From the NCBI GenBank assembly GCA_037447605.1, contig CM074817.1, forward strand, positions 1,881,497-1,945,496: a stretch of 64,000 bases of DNA, written 5' to 3'. The position numbers and the translations under genes are program-made. Source of the stretch: Zygnema circumcarinatum (taxonomy: Eukaryota > Streptophyta > Zygnematophyceae > Zygnematales > Zygnemataceae). Within the stretch, counting starts at the first letter, position 1. Every line of letters starts with the position of its first letter. Shown one piece after another: positions 12,347 through 23,384 of the stretch. A model generated the notes under the pieces. The model made no database searches, was not told the DNA's origin, and saw only the letters and a program-made list of their open reading frames with translations.

Positions 12347-13690
12347 GGCTCTCCAAACCCTACTAGCTGGCCTGCTTCCATTTTCTCCAGAGCGCCATCA
12401 AGATGCAAGAGCTAAGAGAAGCAGACAGCGAGATAGAATGAGCACTGCAGGGAGACGGGGACTGCAAGGGATGCCGTACGGAGGGAAAGCAGAGGGAGAG
12501 AGCTGCAGGGCCGCGTCTGTCAAGGTGCGAACTTTCCTGCGCTGAAGCTATTAGGGATTCTCGCGAAGCCTTCACAGGATGAGACCATGAGGAGATCCAT
12601 CATGTGAGGCTGAGCGTCGCAGTCCCAGGCCGAAGAGAGCTAGAGTTCGAATAAGCCACTGTTCATAGACTACCCTAAAGAAGGCTTCTAAAGTGAGAGG
12701 ATCTTTTACCTTTTTCACTTATTCTCGATTAGCACTCTGCCCTTTGCTTTACATTTGCAAAACGAATCATTGTTTTAAAATCGGATTACGGTCTGTTCGA
12801 AATGTTCATTGCTGGTTTCAAGCGAAGCTGTCTTCTTATACTTGACGAGCGCATGATACGCAGTCAATTCCTGAAAGTCGACGCTTGAAACTCAGCCTAC
12901 TTTGGTGAAGATTGCCTTCTTGTCCTCGTTGGAGAATCAACCAGTAAGTGATGAGGTGCACTGTTGGTGAGTAAATCATAGAGTACATGTAAGCTGTTAA
13001 GTTCCCTGAAGGGCCTCAACTGAAGAACGAATGGGCTGCTTCTAGAGCTTAGCCTTCTGTCAAATTTTCTTTCCCACTTCCTCTGTGCTTCACTCGTGGA
13101 TTGTTGTTGTTGTTGGATTGATTGTTGATTGTCTCCTGGGCTGTGTCGTATCGAATCTGCTTGGAAGTTATACCTTTTGCCATTTGCTGAGTGATTACCA
13201 GATATGTGCCTGACTTAGTATTCGATAGAAGTAGGCGGTCATTCTAGGCTTCGTTGTGATGCCTCCAACTCTTCAGCTATCAAGTTTGCAAACGTGATAT
13301 GGATAGCATCCAAGATAGAGATGGATATCTATCGATAGATGTACATGACATGTATATATATATGTATGATGTGTATGATATATATATTTTGTATACGATA
13401 TTTTATATAAAAATATATAGATGTATCAGAGAGATGGATAGCATCGGCGACTTTTCTTCACTTAGTTTTGCGACGCTCGAGCTTCAAACATTAAGGTCTC
13501 ATCATGCTAAGAGAAGATTGGATGGAAAAGATTGACAAATTCGGTACATTTTCTAGTTTCTGTCGTTGGAATGACGTTTCTGCTTGAAAGCTTTTGCATT
13601 TACTTTGTATGGCAGGCCACTGGGCTTCTGGCTTTGTTTACAACCCATGTACCCAGCAATACCCAACAATCTTGTCGCTTACAGTCTTTA
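12347..13690. other. Upstream spacer of the WDR7-like gene
   Basis: This stretch should hold the promoter and 5' leader of the minus-strand WDR7-like gene. I see no supported exon. 13340-13430 is an AT-rich TATATA/GTATGATA block. Confidence 0.4.
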
Positions 13691-13691
13691 C

Positions 13692-14072
13692 GAAGGGAGG
13701 GGTGCGGAGGGGAGGGGGGAGGGCGGAGGGGGGAAGGAGGAGGGAGGGCGAGTCGAAGCGAGGGGAGGTGTCAAGGCGACGAGAGGCGAGGCGAGGTGAG
13801 GAGGGGAGGAGGATGGGAGTAGGAGGGGAGGAAGGAGGACGAGGGGGAGGAGGCGAGGAGGGGAGGGGAGGGGGCGGGAAAGGAGAGGAGAGGAGAGGAG
13901 GGGGGCGGGAGGGGGAGGTTGGGAGGGGGGAAAGGAGGGGAGGGGAGGAGGGGTCGAGGATGAGGGGAGGAGGTGGGGAGGAGGATAGGAGGAAAGGAGA
14001 GGGGAGGAGGCGCGGAGGAGGAAGGGCGGATGGTATGAGGAGGGAAGGTGGGGAGGACGAGAAGAGGAGCCA
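13692..14072 (+). repeat. Polypurine tract, about 380 bp, GGA/GGGGAGG-rich
   Basis: Almost continuous purine on the plus strand, built from GAGGGGAGG, GGAGGAGG and GGGAGGGGG words with few interruptions. The many G3-G5 runs give strong G-quadruplex and triplex potential. Long open frames on both strands across it (Arg/Gly/Glu-rich or Pro/Ser-rich) are composition effects, not genes. Confidence 0.85.
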
Positions 14073-14197
14073 TATAAACCCTACGAACCCTTTATTGTCA
14101 CCGTCATTGTCGTCGTCGTTGTTCATCGTCATCGTTGAGGAGGACGATGAACAACGAACACAAGGATGACGAAAAAAGGATTTTTAAGTTTTTACGG

Positions 14198-14362
14198 TTC
14201 TCCTCCCCTCCCCTCCTCCCTTCCAGCTCTCCTCCTTCCCTCCTCTCCTCCTTCTCTCCTCTCCCCTCCCCTTCTCCTCCCCCCTCCTGCCCATCCTCCT
14301 GGCCTCCTGGCCTCCTCCTCCCCCTCCCCTCCTCCTCGTCCCTTCCTCCCCTCCCTGGCTCA
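14198..14362 (+). repeat. Polypyrimidine tract, CCTCC-rich
   Basis: A pyrimidine-rich block of CCTCCTCC and CTCCCCTCC words, about 125 bp after the polypurine tract, with the opposite strand asymmetry. The two tracts could pair as an imperfect giant hairpin. No coding signal. Confidence 0.8.
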
Positions 14363-14929
14363 CCTTGGAAACTGAGTTACTGAGAGAGATACAAATTTTA
14401 CGGTTGGAAACAATCTACAAGATAGTTGGGTATGGACATGGGCACTTGTAAACAAAGCAGAAGCCCCAATAACCTGCCCTACAAAATAAGTGCAAAAGCT
14501 TTCAAAGAACACCTTCACTTCAGTGACAAAACCTTGAGTTGAGTGAGGAGTTCAACAGCGGACTGCAGCCTTGCTGCATTCACAGTACGTAAAACCTCAT
14601 CTGGCAGTTCAGCATAGATAGGGGGCTCGCTCCATGTGTGCGCGCGCGTCCATTGTTGAACGGAACTGAACTGAGTGATCCGTCAACAGAGCGGTTCGGA
14701 ACACGGAACAGTAAGGAACGGTACGAAACGGTACGGCGAGAGGCCTCCCTCCTGGCCGTACGATCGTACGGCATCGTGGCGGGCGGGAGAAGCTGGCGGG
14801 CGGCAGGCCGGGCCTCGGCGCGGGCCGCGTACGGACGGTCGGCGCAGGCGGGCGGACGGTCGTACGGCTGCCGCCAGGTGGCAGGGTCGGGGGTAGGGCC
14901 TCTGGGTAGGGAGGGTTCACAGGGCGGAC

Positions 14930-15135
14930 CATTGGACCAACCAGTCGACTGGTTGCCAACCATTGGCGCCGGATCGAAACAACAATTCGAATGGTTCGGA
15001 ACCAGTGGATGTCAATGGTTGGCAACTGGTTCCGAACCATTGGAATGGTTGTTTCGATCCGGCGCCAATGGTTGGGAACCAGTCGAATGGTTGCCAACCA
15101 CTAGACGAATGGTTGTTCCAATAGTTGCCGATCCA
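14930..15135. repeat. CCATTG/CAATGG array with a 50-bp-arm palindrome
   Basis: Dense repeats of CCAACCATTGG, CAATGGTTG and related words. Within it, about 14955-15006 is inverted at about 15024-15080: both arms contain CCATTGGCGCCGGATCGAAAC (or its complement) and a TGGTTCGGAACCAGT segment. Further arrays of the same family lie at 15385-15625, 51140-51235 and 51720-51985. Upstream (14640-14920) is GC-rich sequence with several CGTACGG words. No gene. Confidence 0.8.
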
Positions 15136-15139
15136 ATGG

Positions 15140-15300
15140 TGTGGTAGGGTTAGGACTAGCGATAGGGTAGGGGTAGGGGTAGGTGTAGGGGGTTGGGGGT
15201 AGGGGTAGGGTTACGGTTGGTTAAGGTTTGGGTTTGGGTTCGGGTTTTTTTTGGGTAGGGTTGAGGGTTAGGGTTAGAGTTAGGGTTAGGGTTAGGGTTG
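15140..15300 (+). repeat. Interstitial telomere-like array, G-rich on plus strand
   Basis: About 160 bp of degenerate telomere-type repeats. It begins GGTAGGGTTAGG, passes through GGGTAGGGGTAGG variants and TTTGGGTTTGGG, and ends in several near-perfect TTAGGG units (about 15265-15298). CCATTG arrays lie on both sides. TTAGGG predominates over the usual plant TTTAGGG. It could mark an old chromosome-end fusion, telomerase-mediated break repair or a subtelomeric remnant. Confidence 0.75.
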
Positions 15301-15384
15301 GGAATAGTCATGGAGATTCACCCTAACAAGGACCCTAGCGGCAGGTGCAGTGCATGGGCATGGGCATGTTCGAATGGCGCTACA

Positions 15385-15625
15385 ACATTCAACCATCAAC
15401 CATTCGGACCATTGGATCAACTATGGGAATGGTTGCGAACCATTGATTCACGAATCGCGACTCAAACAACCATTGCCAATAGTTTTAACCATTGGATTCA
15501 ATGGTTGCCAACCATTGCCGTCAGACCGAAGCAACCGTTGCCAATGGTCGCAACCGTTGGCTGCCAATGGTTTCGAACCATTGACGTCAACCATTGCCAT
15601 CCAACGGTTGTCCAATGGTTGAATT
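15385..15625. repeat. CCATTG/CAATGG array
   Basis: Interspersed CAACCATTG, CCATTGGATCAAC and CAATGGTTG words without a fixed period, related to the array on the other side of the telomere-like block. GGATCAAC next to CCATTG is shared with the 51.7-kb array. Open frames across it (Trp-Leu-Gln-Pro-Leu-type peptides) reflect the repeat. Confidence 0.75.
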
Positions 15626-15672
15626 GGACCTGTGCACAAGCGACATTTGCACCCCGAGGCCAAAGGATGCGG

Positions 15673-15785
15673 CATTGATCTCACGATGGCGATGATGCCA
15701 TCAGATATGTACATGCAAAAAATCATCATGGGGAACCACGAGGAAGTGCTCGCAAAGGGCCTAAGCAGTAAGCACAAGAAAAACT
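15673..15785 (+). repeat. Dispersed short coding-like repeat, copy 2
   Basis: Begins GCATTGATCTCACGATGGC and carries the palindromic core GATGGC-GATGAT-GCCATC. The in-frame ATG gives a peptide starting MAMMPSDMYMQK. The following GGGGAACCACGAGGAAGTG matches the copy at 37.7 kb (GGGGAACCACAAGAAATTG). About 400 bp upstream of the kinase-PP2C start codon. Confidence 0.6.
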
Positions 15786-16158
15786 GGCCGGGGCCCCGAG
15801 CGGCCCCGGCCATCGATTGCCCGCTCGCCCTCTCAGCCGTCGATCTGCCGCGGAGCGCGCTGCGCCTTCCGTCGGCCCCGCGGGAGGTGCCACGTGGCCC
15901 CCCTGGCCGGCCGGCCGTCGCAGCTCTGTGGCGCGCAGGAGAGGAGGGCTGGTCGGTGCCGCTGCTCCTGGCGCCGCCCTGGCCCGGCCGGGCCGCCGGT
16001 CGACGAGGCGAGGGAGGGAGGCAGGGAGGCTAGTTGTTGAATCCGTGAAGGATACAGGGGGAGAGAACGGGAGCGGGAGAGGGAGTGGAGAGGGAGAGTG
16101 GAGAGGGAGCGGAAGGAGAGGGAGCGGGAACAGGAGAAGAGGGAGGCGAGCCGCAGCT

Positions 16159-19100
16159 ATGCCGCTTCACAGTTACCGCAATGGAACCCTGGTGCCTGTA
16201 GGCGCTCCAGCAGCAGAGGTTCCGCAGCTCAAGCGGGAGACTGCTTGCGTGAGGGGGTGTTGCGTGAGCCAGGAAGTCCAGCTTGATCTTGGCAAGTACG
16301 AAATGACAGCGCTGTCAGAGATTGCAAGAGGTGCGTGGCCATGGCTGGCTTTCAAGCTGGGATGATTAGGGCACCTGATGAGTATATGTACATGAGTACA
16401 TGAGATAGAGGCAAGCTATTCATTACATCGTGAATTGGATGAGCAAGCTAGAAAATTAGAAAAAAAAGATGGCTCGCAGTAAATAAGTATATGCAGCAGT
16501 TTCAGCCAGCTTGCAGAAATTTACGTGTTCCGACTTATTTACAGAATGAGATTTGTAAAAGTCCAAGGTTATGATCGCAGTTCATCTCTTGCAGGTGCTG
16601 AGAGTATTGTGTACAGAGGCACTCTGTGGGGCGGATATGTGGCAGTAAAAAAACCTCGACTTTCAAGCGCTGAAGATATTAACCGGTTCCACCACGAGCT
16701 TCAGTTGTTGAGGTTGCTCTTTCAACTCGCCATTCACATGCAGAATATCTGTTCAGCAAAATTGTGCTAACTTTTAGACATTTTACCTCAACTTACCAAT
16801 TTATTGAAAGGCATGACTTGTCAAGGGGGGGACAAGCGAGATTTTTTTTTTTACGGGTAGCTTAAGTATTGAAACTTATCCTATCATAGCCTCGTTGCAT
16901 CTCCTGTCCGGTAATTGTTGCTTGACTTTCTTTTGAAAACATGGTTGTTCTTGTTTGTTTTCTGAACTGTTGTTTCATACTTCAGCAAGTTGAGGCATCC
17001 AAACATCGCAACACTGAAGGCAGCCCGCGCTCATCCTCCTGATTATGCATTTGTTTTTGAATACTATGAGCGCGGGAATCTGTCGGATGCACTCCACGTA
17101 AAGGAGTGGAAGCCAAGTCAGCACGATATACTAAGCATTGCCTTTCAAATAGGTGAGCTAGACGCCTACAGGTGGCGGACCTGCTGTACGGTGTGTTAAC
17201 ATCTGATTTTGCACACTGGCGAGGAATTTTAGGGCATTTTTAGCAAAGGTGCGGAGACAACCTCAGATAGTGTTTTTGTCCTGAGCATCGCCAGTGGTTT
17301 TTGAATTGCAGCATCCGCCTTGCAGTATATCCATGGCCAGGGAGTTGTGCATCGAGATGTCAAGCCGGCTAATGTGTTGGTAAGCCTCTGTTAATTGTCC
17401 GCCGTTGTGCATCCTTAGTACAGCTGTTAGCCGTGCATCTGTTTCGGAGATAGCCCTTGTGAAGGATCAGTGAAGAGAATGCACTCCCACTCAGTGAGAA
17501 GAACGTCGTACTTGTGTGCAGCTCGATAATATTGGGAAGGCACATCTTGCGGATTTCGGTCTGGCTGTATACGTGAACTCTCTGGAGAAGCACACTGCCA
17601 GCAACTGGCAGGGTACTGGGAAACCGACAGGAGGCTTCCACAAGAAGAACATGGTCGGCACGCTGCAGTAAGATTCTCGCAGTAGCTGCTTTAGCTGCAG
17701 GAGATGATAGGGGCTGGTAGGGGTAAGACGGTAGTATGCTCAGTTCGGCCATCTTCGGCGGTGAAGATAAGAAATCTTGGAAGTCAGAGATTCATGCTTG
17801 GCTTAGATGAACGGAAGGTAAGGAATGGCATTAGCCAGCTCCTTTCTGAAAGGCGATATGGAGCGTCGTTTGTGTAAAAGGATCTGCACTTGTCCGGAAG
17901 GCTGTTGACAGAATTAGGGCCGTCGTGTTCGCTGTAGCTTATTGAAGGTCAGAAGCAGAGCAGGAAAGGGTCTGAAAAATGAGCAAGTGCAGCAGTGGAG
18001 TCATTAGGTAGATGTTATTGTCGGAGGAAGGAGGCCTGAGTCGAGGAATGTTTCGATGGAGGAGCTTGCAGGTACATGGCTCCAGAGGTGCTGAAGAAAG
18101 AGGTGCACAGTGACAAGTCGGATGTGTTTAGTTTCGCCATTACTGTGAAGTGAGTGAGCTCTTCCATTCTGCTATCTACGATGTTTCTGAAATTACAGCA
18201 CATGTAGAGCGCTGAAACTTCCAGTACTTTCTGGACTGACTCGTACATTTTTTCCCGGCTTGCTTGTCAGTGAGCTGGCGACGGGGGTTTTCCCGTACTC
18301 AGATCGTACCACCGATGCTCAGGTGAGGACATAAGGAAAGCCATGAAACTGGTTGTAAAAGATACATACTTATATATGATGTACCTGTACGTTGAATTTT
18401 GAAGTTGTCGATGATATGCTGCCTTTACAGGAGGTGGAGACTGACAATACTCCCCTCCATGCAGGCTCATACCGTCCTTGAAATGAACTATGGCGAACAA
18501 CAGCTTGCTGCAGCCATTACATCCAGTGGCTTGCGTCCCGTACTCCCAGAGGAGGGTGGAAATGTCCATCCTAGCCTCTCTGCCCTCCTGGAGAGATGTT
18601 GGCATGAAGATCCTCTACAGAGGCCATCCATGACGGAGGTTGTGCAGCAGCTGAGTTGCATGTTGGAGGAGTGTCTGAGGGATGTAGAAGAGGTCCCAGC
18701 AGTTGACACATTCTGTTCAGAAATGGTCGGAGCACGGGAGATACTTTTTGAAGAGGAGGGTATCGCGACAAGGGGCAGATTTGACTGGGCAAACATTGCA
18801 GAGCTTCACTCCTCTGGTGAACAAAAGCTCACAGATGTTTTCCATAGCGATGCTTATAGCGGATATTTGCCCACTCTCTCCTATGGAGCGTTTGCAACAT
18901 CCGGTGCACGAGAGAAGATGGAGGATCGCCACTTCATGGCTGGCAAGCTGGGGGAGTTCGAGCATGTGCATGCGTTTGGGGTATTTGACGGCCATAGAGG
19001 TAAGTTGCATCACTGTCTAACATAAGGCTTAAATTGCAGCATAGTTTGGATTTCCTTCGACTACCTATTCCCTTGGTTTATCGTGCTTTTTACGAGCTTA

Positions 19101-21314
19101 CTATGAAGTTTGAGCTAGGGTTGGAGAAGTTTTATGTCTGCTTCTGCAGCTGCCTTCACATTGTTTTTCAATTCTTTATGTGGGATCCTATGTATTGCCG
19201 TATTGACATTGGACCAGATGAGAACCTTCTTCGAGGTTCATCTTATGGATTTGCCCCAATCATGCTGTAGTTGTACAGGATGCTTTCCTTGTTCTCGTAT
19301 TTCTGAACTAGGTACTTTCCAAGAACTAATGGTTTCGTCTCTCTGCAGGCTTTGAAGCAGCCGAATATGCCGCCTCTAGTGTGCCCCAACGCCTTCTTTC
19401 CTGCCTCTCCTCCATGGGGTAACTCTCCATTTGCTGCTTTTTTCCTGCTATACTCGATATTATCTATTTTACGGATCCGCAGTGATAAGCTGTTGCATCG
19501 ATGATCTATTACCAAATTCGTCCACTTAGCAACAGTGAAATTATAGGCATTCTTGAAACTGCCGGCTGACATTGCCAAGGATTTATATGCTGTGATTTCA
19601 CAGGCCTGGTGAAGCTTTGAGCAGCGCGTTTCGTAGCACAGACGAAGCTTTCCGTCGCGAACTTGATGTACAGAGAGTGCTTCGAAAGGGAGGAGGTGTT
19701 GAGTGGCACCCGGGATGCACTGCAGCAACAGCATTGCTGCTTCGTGACCGACTGCTTGTTGCAAATGCTGGAGACTGCAGGACTGTGCTTTGTCGCAAGG
19801 GACAGGCTGTGCCCCTCAGTCGAGTGAGTTTTGAACCCTTCATCAACCGTCCCATTCAAACTTGGGCACAGTGGTTTTTAGTCAACAAACAAACAAAACA
19901 AACAGCAGTAGCAGTCCTTGTCGTTACTAGAGGTGAAAAATATTCGATTGTGGAGCCAATGTCGTCGTGAAGGTGTAGTATTTTCCATGCAGAAGCGGCG
20001 TTTTTAGAATTTTCTGGTGAGCGTTTCGGTTGTGGGGAGAGAAACTTAAGGTGTAGAAAGCACATGCTGAACTGCAGGACCACACAGCTGCTGATCCGCA
20101 AGAGCGCGAGCGTGTGATGAATGCGGGAGGTTCTGTTGCATGGCGGGTGAACACGTGGCGAGTGGGGAAGGCTGCCATTGAGGTATGGCTGCTTGGCTGA
20201 TGTTCAACTTGAACCAGTGTAAATGGTGGGTGCCTTCACAATTGCCATCCTTGGCGAAAGGAGTAGAGGGAGGGGGGAGAAAAACTTCAAGCCAGTTCAC
20301 ACCGACCGGCTGGCCAACCAAAAGGTTGCCCCACCCTCCTCTTCATGCCCTTGACTTCGGTTGGTGTGAGTTGAAGCGACTTTTGTGGTAAATTTGGAAA
20401 GTGTGTTGATGGCGAGGGAGCCTTTTCCTTGGCAGGTGACACGCTCATTGGGAGATGGAGATTTGAAGCCCGCGGTAACTGCAGAACCGGAGGTTTTGGA
20501 GCACACTCTTACTGCAGATGATGAGTTTATGGTGCGTACTCTGCCCTTTGCTCGTAGGAAGCACAAACTGGACGTCATCTCAAAATGGGGCAAACGTGTT
20601 TTATTCCCGTATGTGACAGCCTCAAAGAGTGGTGTGCGACTAAATTGGTAATCAGATATTCAGCATAGTCAGGTTTTAGAGTTTGTTCAACTATTCAGCA
20701 TACACGGGTGCTGAAAAGTGGTCCTATCTTGACTCCTGCATATGAACTTGCGCACCTGACAGACAGTAGTGAGTTCATGCCAAAGGGCGCTCCCTGAATG
20801 GCCAACGGGATTCTTGTTGACCGTTAATATGTCTGTCCGTTGACAATGTGACAAACCCGTTGATCGGTTGCATACGCCTTGTCAAGCGGCATGTAGTGTA
20901 ATCAGTACTATCTGACTCGGGAGGATGATGAGGTTGAAATCACTGTTTTATTCAATCAATTAAACTCAAGAGGAATACAAAACTCATCGTACGAATGTAA
21001 CATTCCCAGTAGATCCCAGAATGCTGAAATGTTCTTGAAAAGTATAGCATAGCTTTCCACGTAGAGGAGACACAGGAAGTGGTCTTTTGCCTCAACTCCT
21101 TAAATGCCGTGCCTTGCAGGTGATGGCCAGCGACGGCTTGTGGGAAAAGATGACAAATGATGAGATGATTGCGTTTGTGTACGACACTGTAAAGGAGCCC
21201 TCCATGTGCGGCAAGCGCTTGGCGACCGAGGCAGTTAACCGCGGCAGTCGAGACAACATCACAGTGCTGGTCATCTACTTGACGCCCGTCTCCACCGTAG
21301 AGAGAGTGTACTGA
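16159..21314 (+). CDS. Protein kinase-PP2C fusion protein
   Basis: Thirteen exons: 16159-16330, 16595-16712, 16986-17152, 17312-17379, 17522-17667, 18072-18149, 18271-18322, 18465-18999, 19349-19418, 19604-19823, 20078-20182, 20436-20531, 21120-21314; 673 residues, all GT-AG and in phase. The N-terminal two thirds hold a Ser/Thr kinase: VAVKKP lysine, [12 protein letters not shown] loop, [14 protein letters not shown]. The C-terminal part is a PP2C phosphatase with [27 protein letters not shown] and GSRDNIT metal-binding motifs. Domain order, length and motifs match the plant 'protein kinase and PP2C-like domain-containing protein' family (Arabidopsis member 658 aa). One chain therefore could both add and remove phosphate; partners are not known to me. 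The ATG at 16159 is chosen because conserved CVRGCC follows and the sequence above it is a GA-rich leader. Introns 5 (404 bp) and 12 (588 bp) are the longest. Confidence 0.93.
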
Positions 21315-23384
21315 TTGAAGGGCTTATGCGGTAGTTCTTCGTTTTCTTTTCTATTCTGGGGTTTACAATTGTTCATTGTTGTTCATTTAAGGGCAATTGC
21401 CAATAAGGTAGCTCGTAGTAGGGATTTCTGAAGAGTGTGATCATGTATCATATGCAGTTAGAGATTATCTTTCGAGATTGACTGGTTCAGTAGATATTAA
21501 GTAAATTCCAGCTTGGAGGGGCGCAATTCGAACTGTACTCAATAGATTTTTAGTGCGGATGATCAATTCAGCATTCGATCAACCCATTGGACCGACATAG
21601 GCAGCTTCGAACTCATCTGCCTATTTCCATTCTATTTATTTGAAAGTAGTTCCAAGAATATAACTTTTTAAGGTTTTGACACGGGTATTGTCCTGTTACT
21701 TGAATTAATGAATAGCATGTCAAGGATGGATACCACTGCCAGGACTGACTGTTGAAACCTCTTTGTATTGGAAAAGTGTTTCAAACCCAGGCTTCTCATT
21801 CTGGCGTGCGGGATAACTCCCTATAAACATGTAATTGCATGGAAAAGTGCCGATGCACTCTTTCCAGCAAGGGTCGAAAAAAAAACGTACAAAAAATGGA
21901 ATCGATATCTGTACTGCTTTTCGTTGAAGACCAGACGAATAAACAATACGAATTCTCACTTTCAAATACGTAACACGAAAGCTAATGGTGAAACCTCCCT
22001 AGCAGGAAGGGGGGCCAATCTTACAATGGAAACCGGCTGAAGGCCGGAGGCTTTGCCCTGCTGTACTTGGCAGTTAGCACGACTATCGCCAATTGCATCT
22101 AGCCATGCAGGAAACATGCTAATGAACGACTGCAAGGAAGGACCAGCGCGCGTGGTTCCTTGTGGAAGGAACCACAAGGCGGAAAGGGGTGGAAAGATTC
22201 AATTTTCGGGTGGAATCTAACTAAATCATGCTCTTGTCAAAGGGGACCGAACCAGGCGGAATATTCATTTTTGGTCACTAGTGATGGCAAATCGTCGACT
22301 TAAGGCCTCTGAATTTAGTAAGGGGAAGTTGTTAACCGTTCATAAATTCGTAAGGCGAAGGGATAGTGAAACGACTTACGGAAAAATGTTTATGAAATAT
22401 TTATATGTTTGTTGTCTTAGAAGTTGGATAAGTTCACGACTTTCAATCACAGATGTGCGCCACACCCTGCTTGTTCGATGCATATTACTCACATTCATCT
22501 TCATACTAAAGTCAGCCCAGTTGGGACACTGTTCTGTTAGGGACCTCCCCCGGTTTGTAACTACTCACTGACAGGAATAGTTTTATTTTGCAATGACGTC
22601 CGATTGTTTTAGTTGAGGAAGCTTTCTAATCGACTGATTTGCTACCCCTACTTACAACGTGGAGAATCTCTGTTTCCAGGTGGATGATTCTGCGAGATTG
22701 ACACCCCGCTAATGGGGGCCTATACATGACAGGAAGCGATACAGTTCAACGGAACATTCAAAGCAAAAAAGACATCCATGGCAAATGACCATGCCTACGA
22801 GCCAGCCATCCAAACCGTCATATAAGTGTACCTACCGCACATATAGCTAATGCGACCTTCATCACGTCACCTAGACCAGTACCCATGTGCTCCTCCGACC
22901 GACAAAAGCTTTCTACACTTTCTTGGCACACACAATCCTTCTTTTATTTTCAAGCAATGCATTGAAGAATTCAAGAGATAAACATTGGCAGGGCCACCCG
23001 CCTCCCTTTCAAGTCTTCACCACGTAAGATTTCCTTCCCTCCCCCTTCCTCTTCTTCCCCCCCCCCCCCCCCCCCCTCGTTTCCCTGCCACTGAGATCCT
23101 CTAAACTGTTAGACCATTTTACAACGTTTCCAACCACATCGAGCAAAAAGCCCTTCCTCCAATTCCTGACTACACAAAAGAAAGAAAGCAAAAAAAGAAT
23201 TACTGTCACCTGACTCTAAGGAGGAGAAAGCGCACAACAAGGGGGACACCAACGGAGGACGAAGAAGCACCTGCTGGGATCACCTTTTTCAACTTCCGAA
23301 AACGGAATTTACCCCCCGAGAATTAAACTACAGTTGCTATACACAATTTGACAAGACAAATGTATGACTCAGTGTATGACTCAG
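21315..23384. other. Spacer between convergent genes
   Basis: Holds the presumed 3' UTRs of the kinase-PP2C gene (plus) and Di19 (minus). No coding exon recognised. Two small structures are visible: a 10-bp-stem hairpin GTGGTTCCTT-GTGG-AAGGAACCAC near 22151, and a run of 20 C at 23057-23076 in CT-rich DNA. TATGACTCAGT is directly repeated near 23363-23385. Confidence 0.5.

Noticed and set aside
13594-14169. Long Gly/Arg/Glu-rich and Pro/Ser-rich open frames on both strands
   Set aside because: They follow the polypurine tract, where stop codons are rare by composition.
15298-15678. Open frames rich in Trp, Gln, Pro and Asn
   Set aside because: They are translations of the CCATTG/CAATGG array; the same peptides appear at 51.7 kb.
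15817-16158. N-terminal extension of the kinase-PP2C protein
   Set aside because: Pro/Arg/Ala-rich then GA-repeat encoded, no family similarity; the ATG at 16159 fits the family start.
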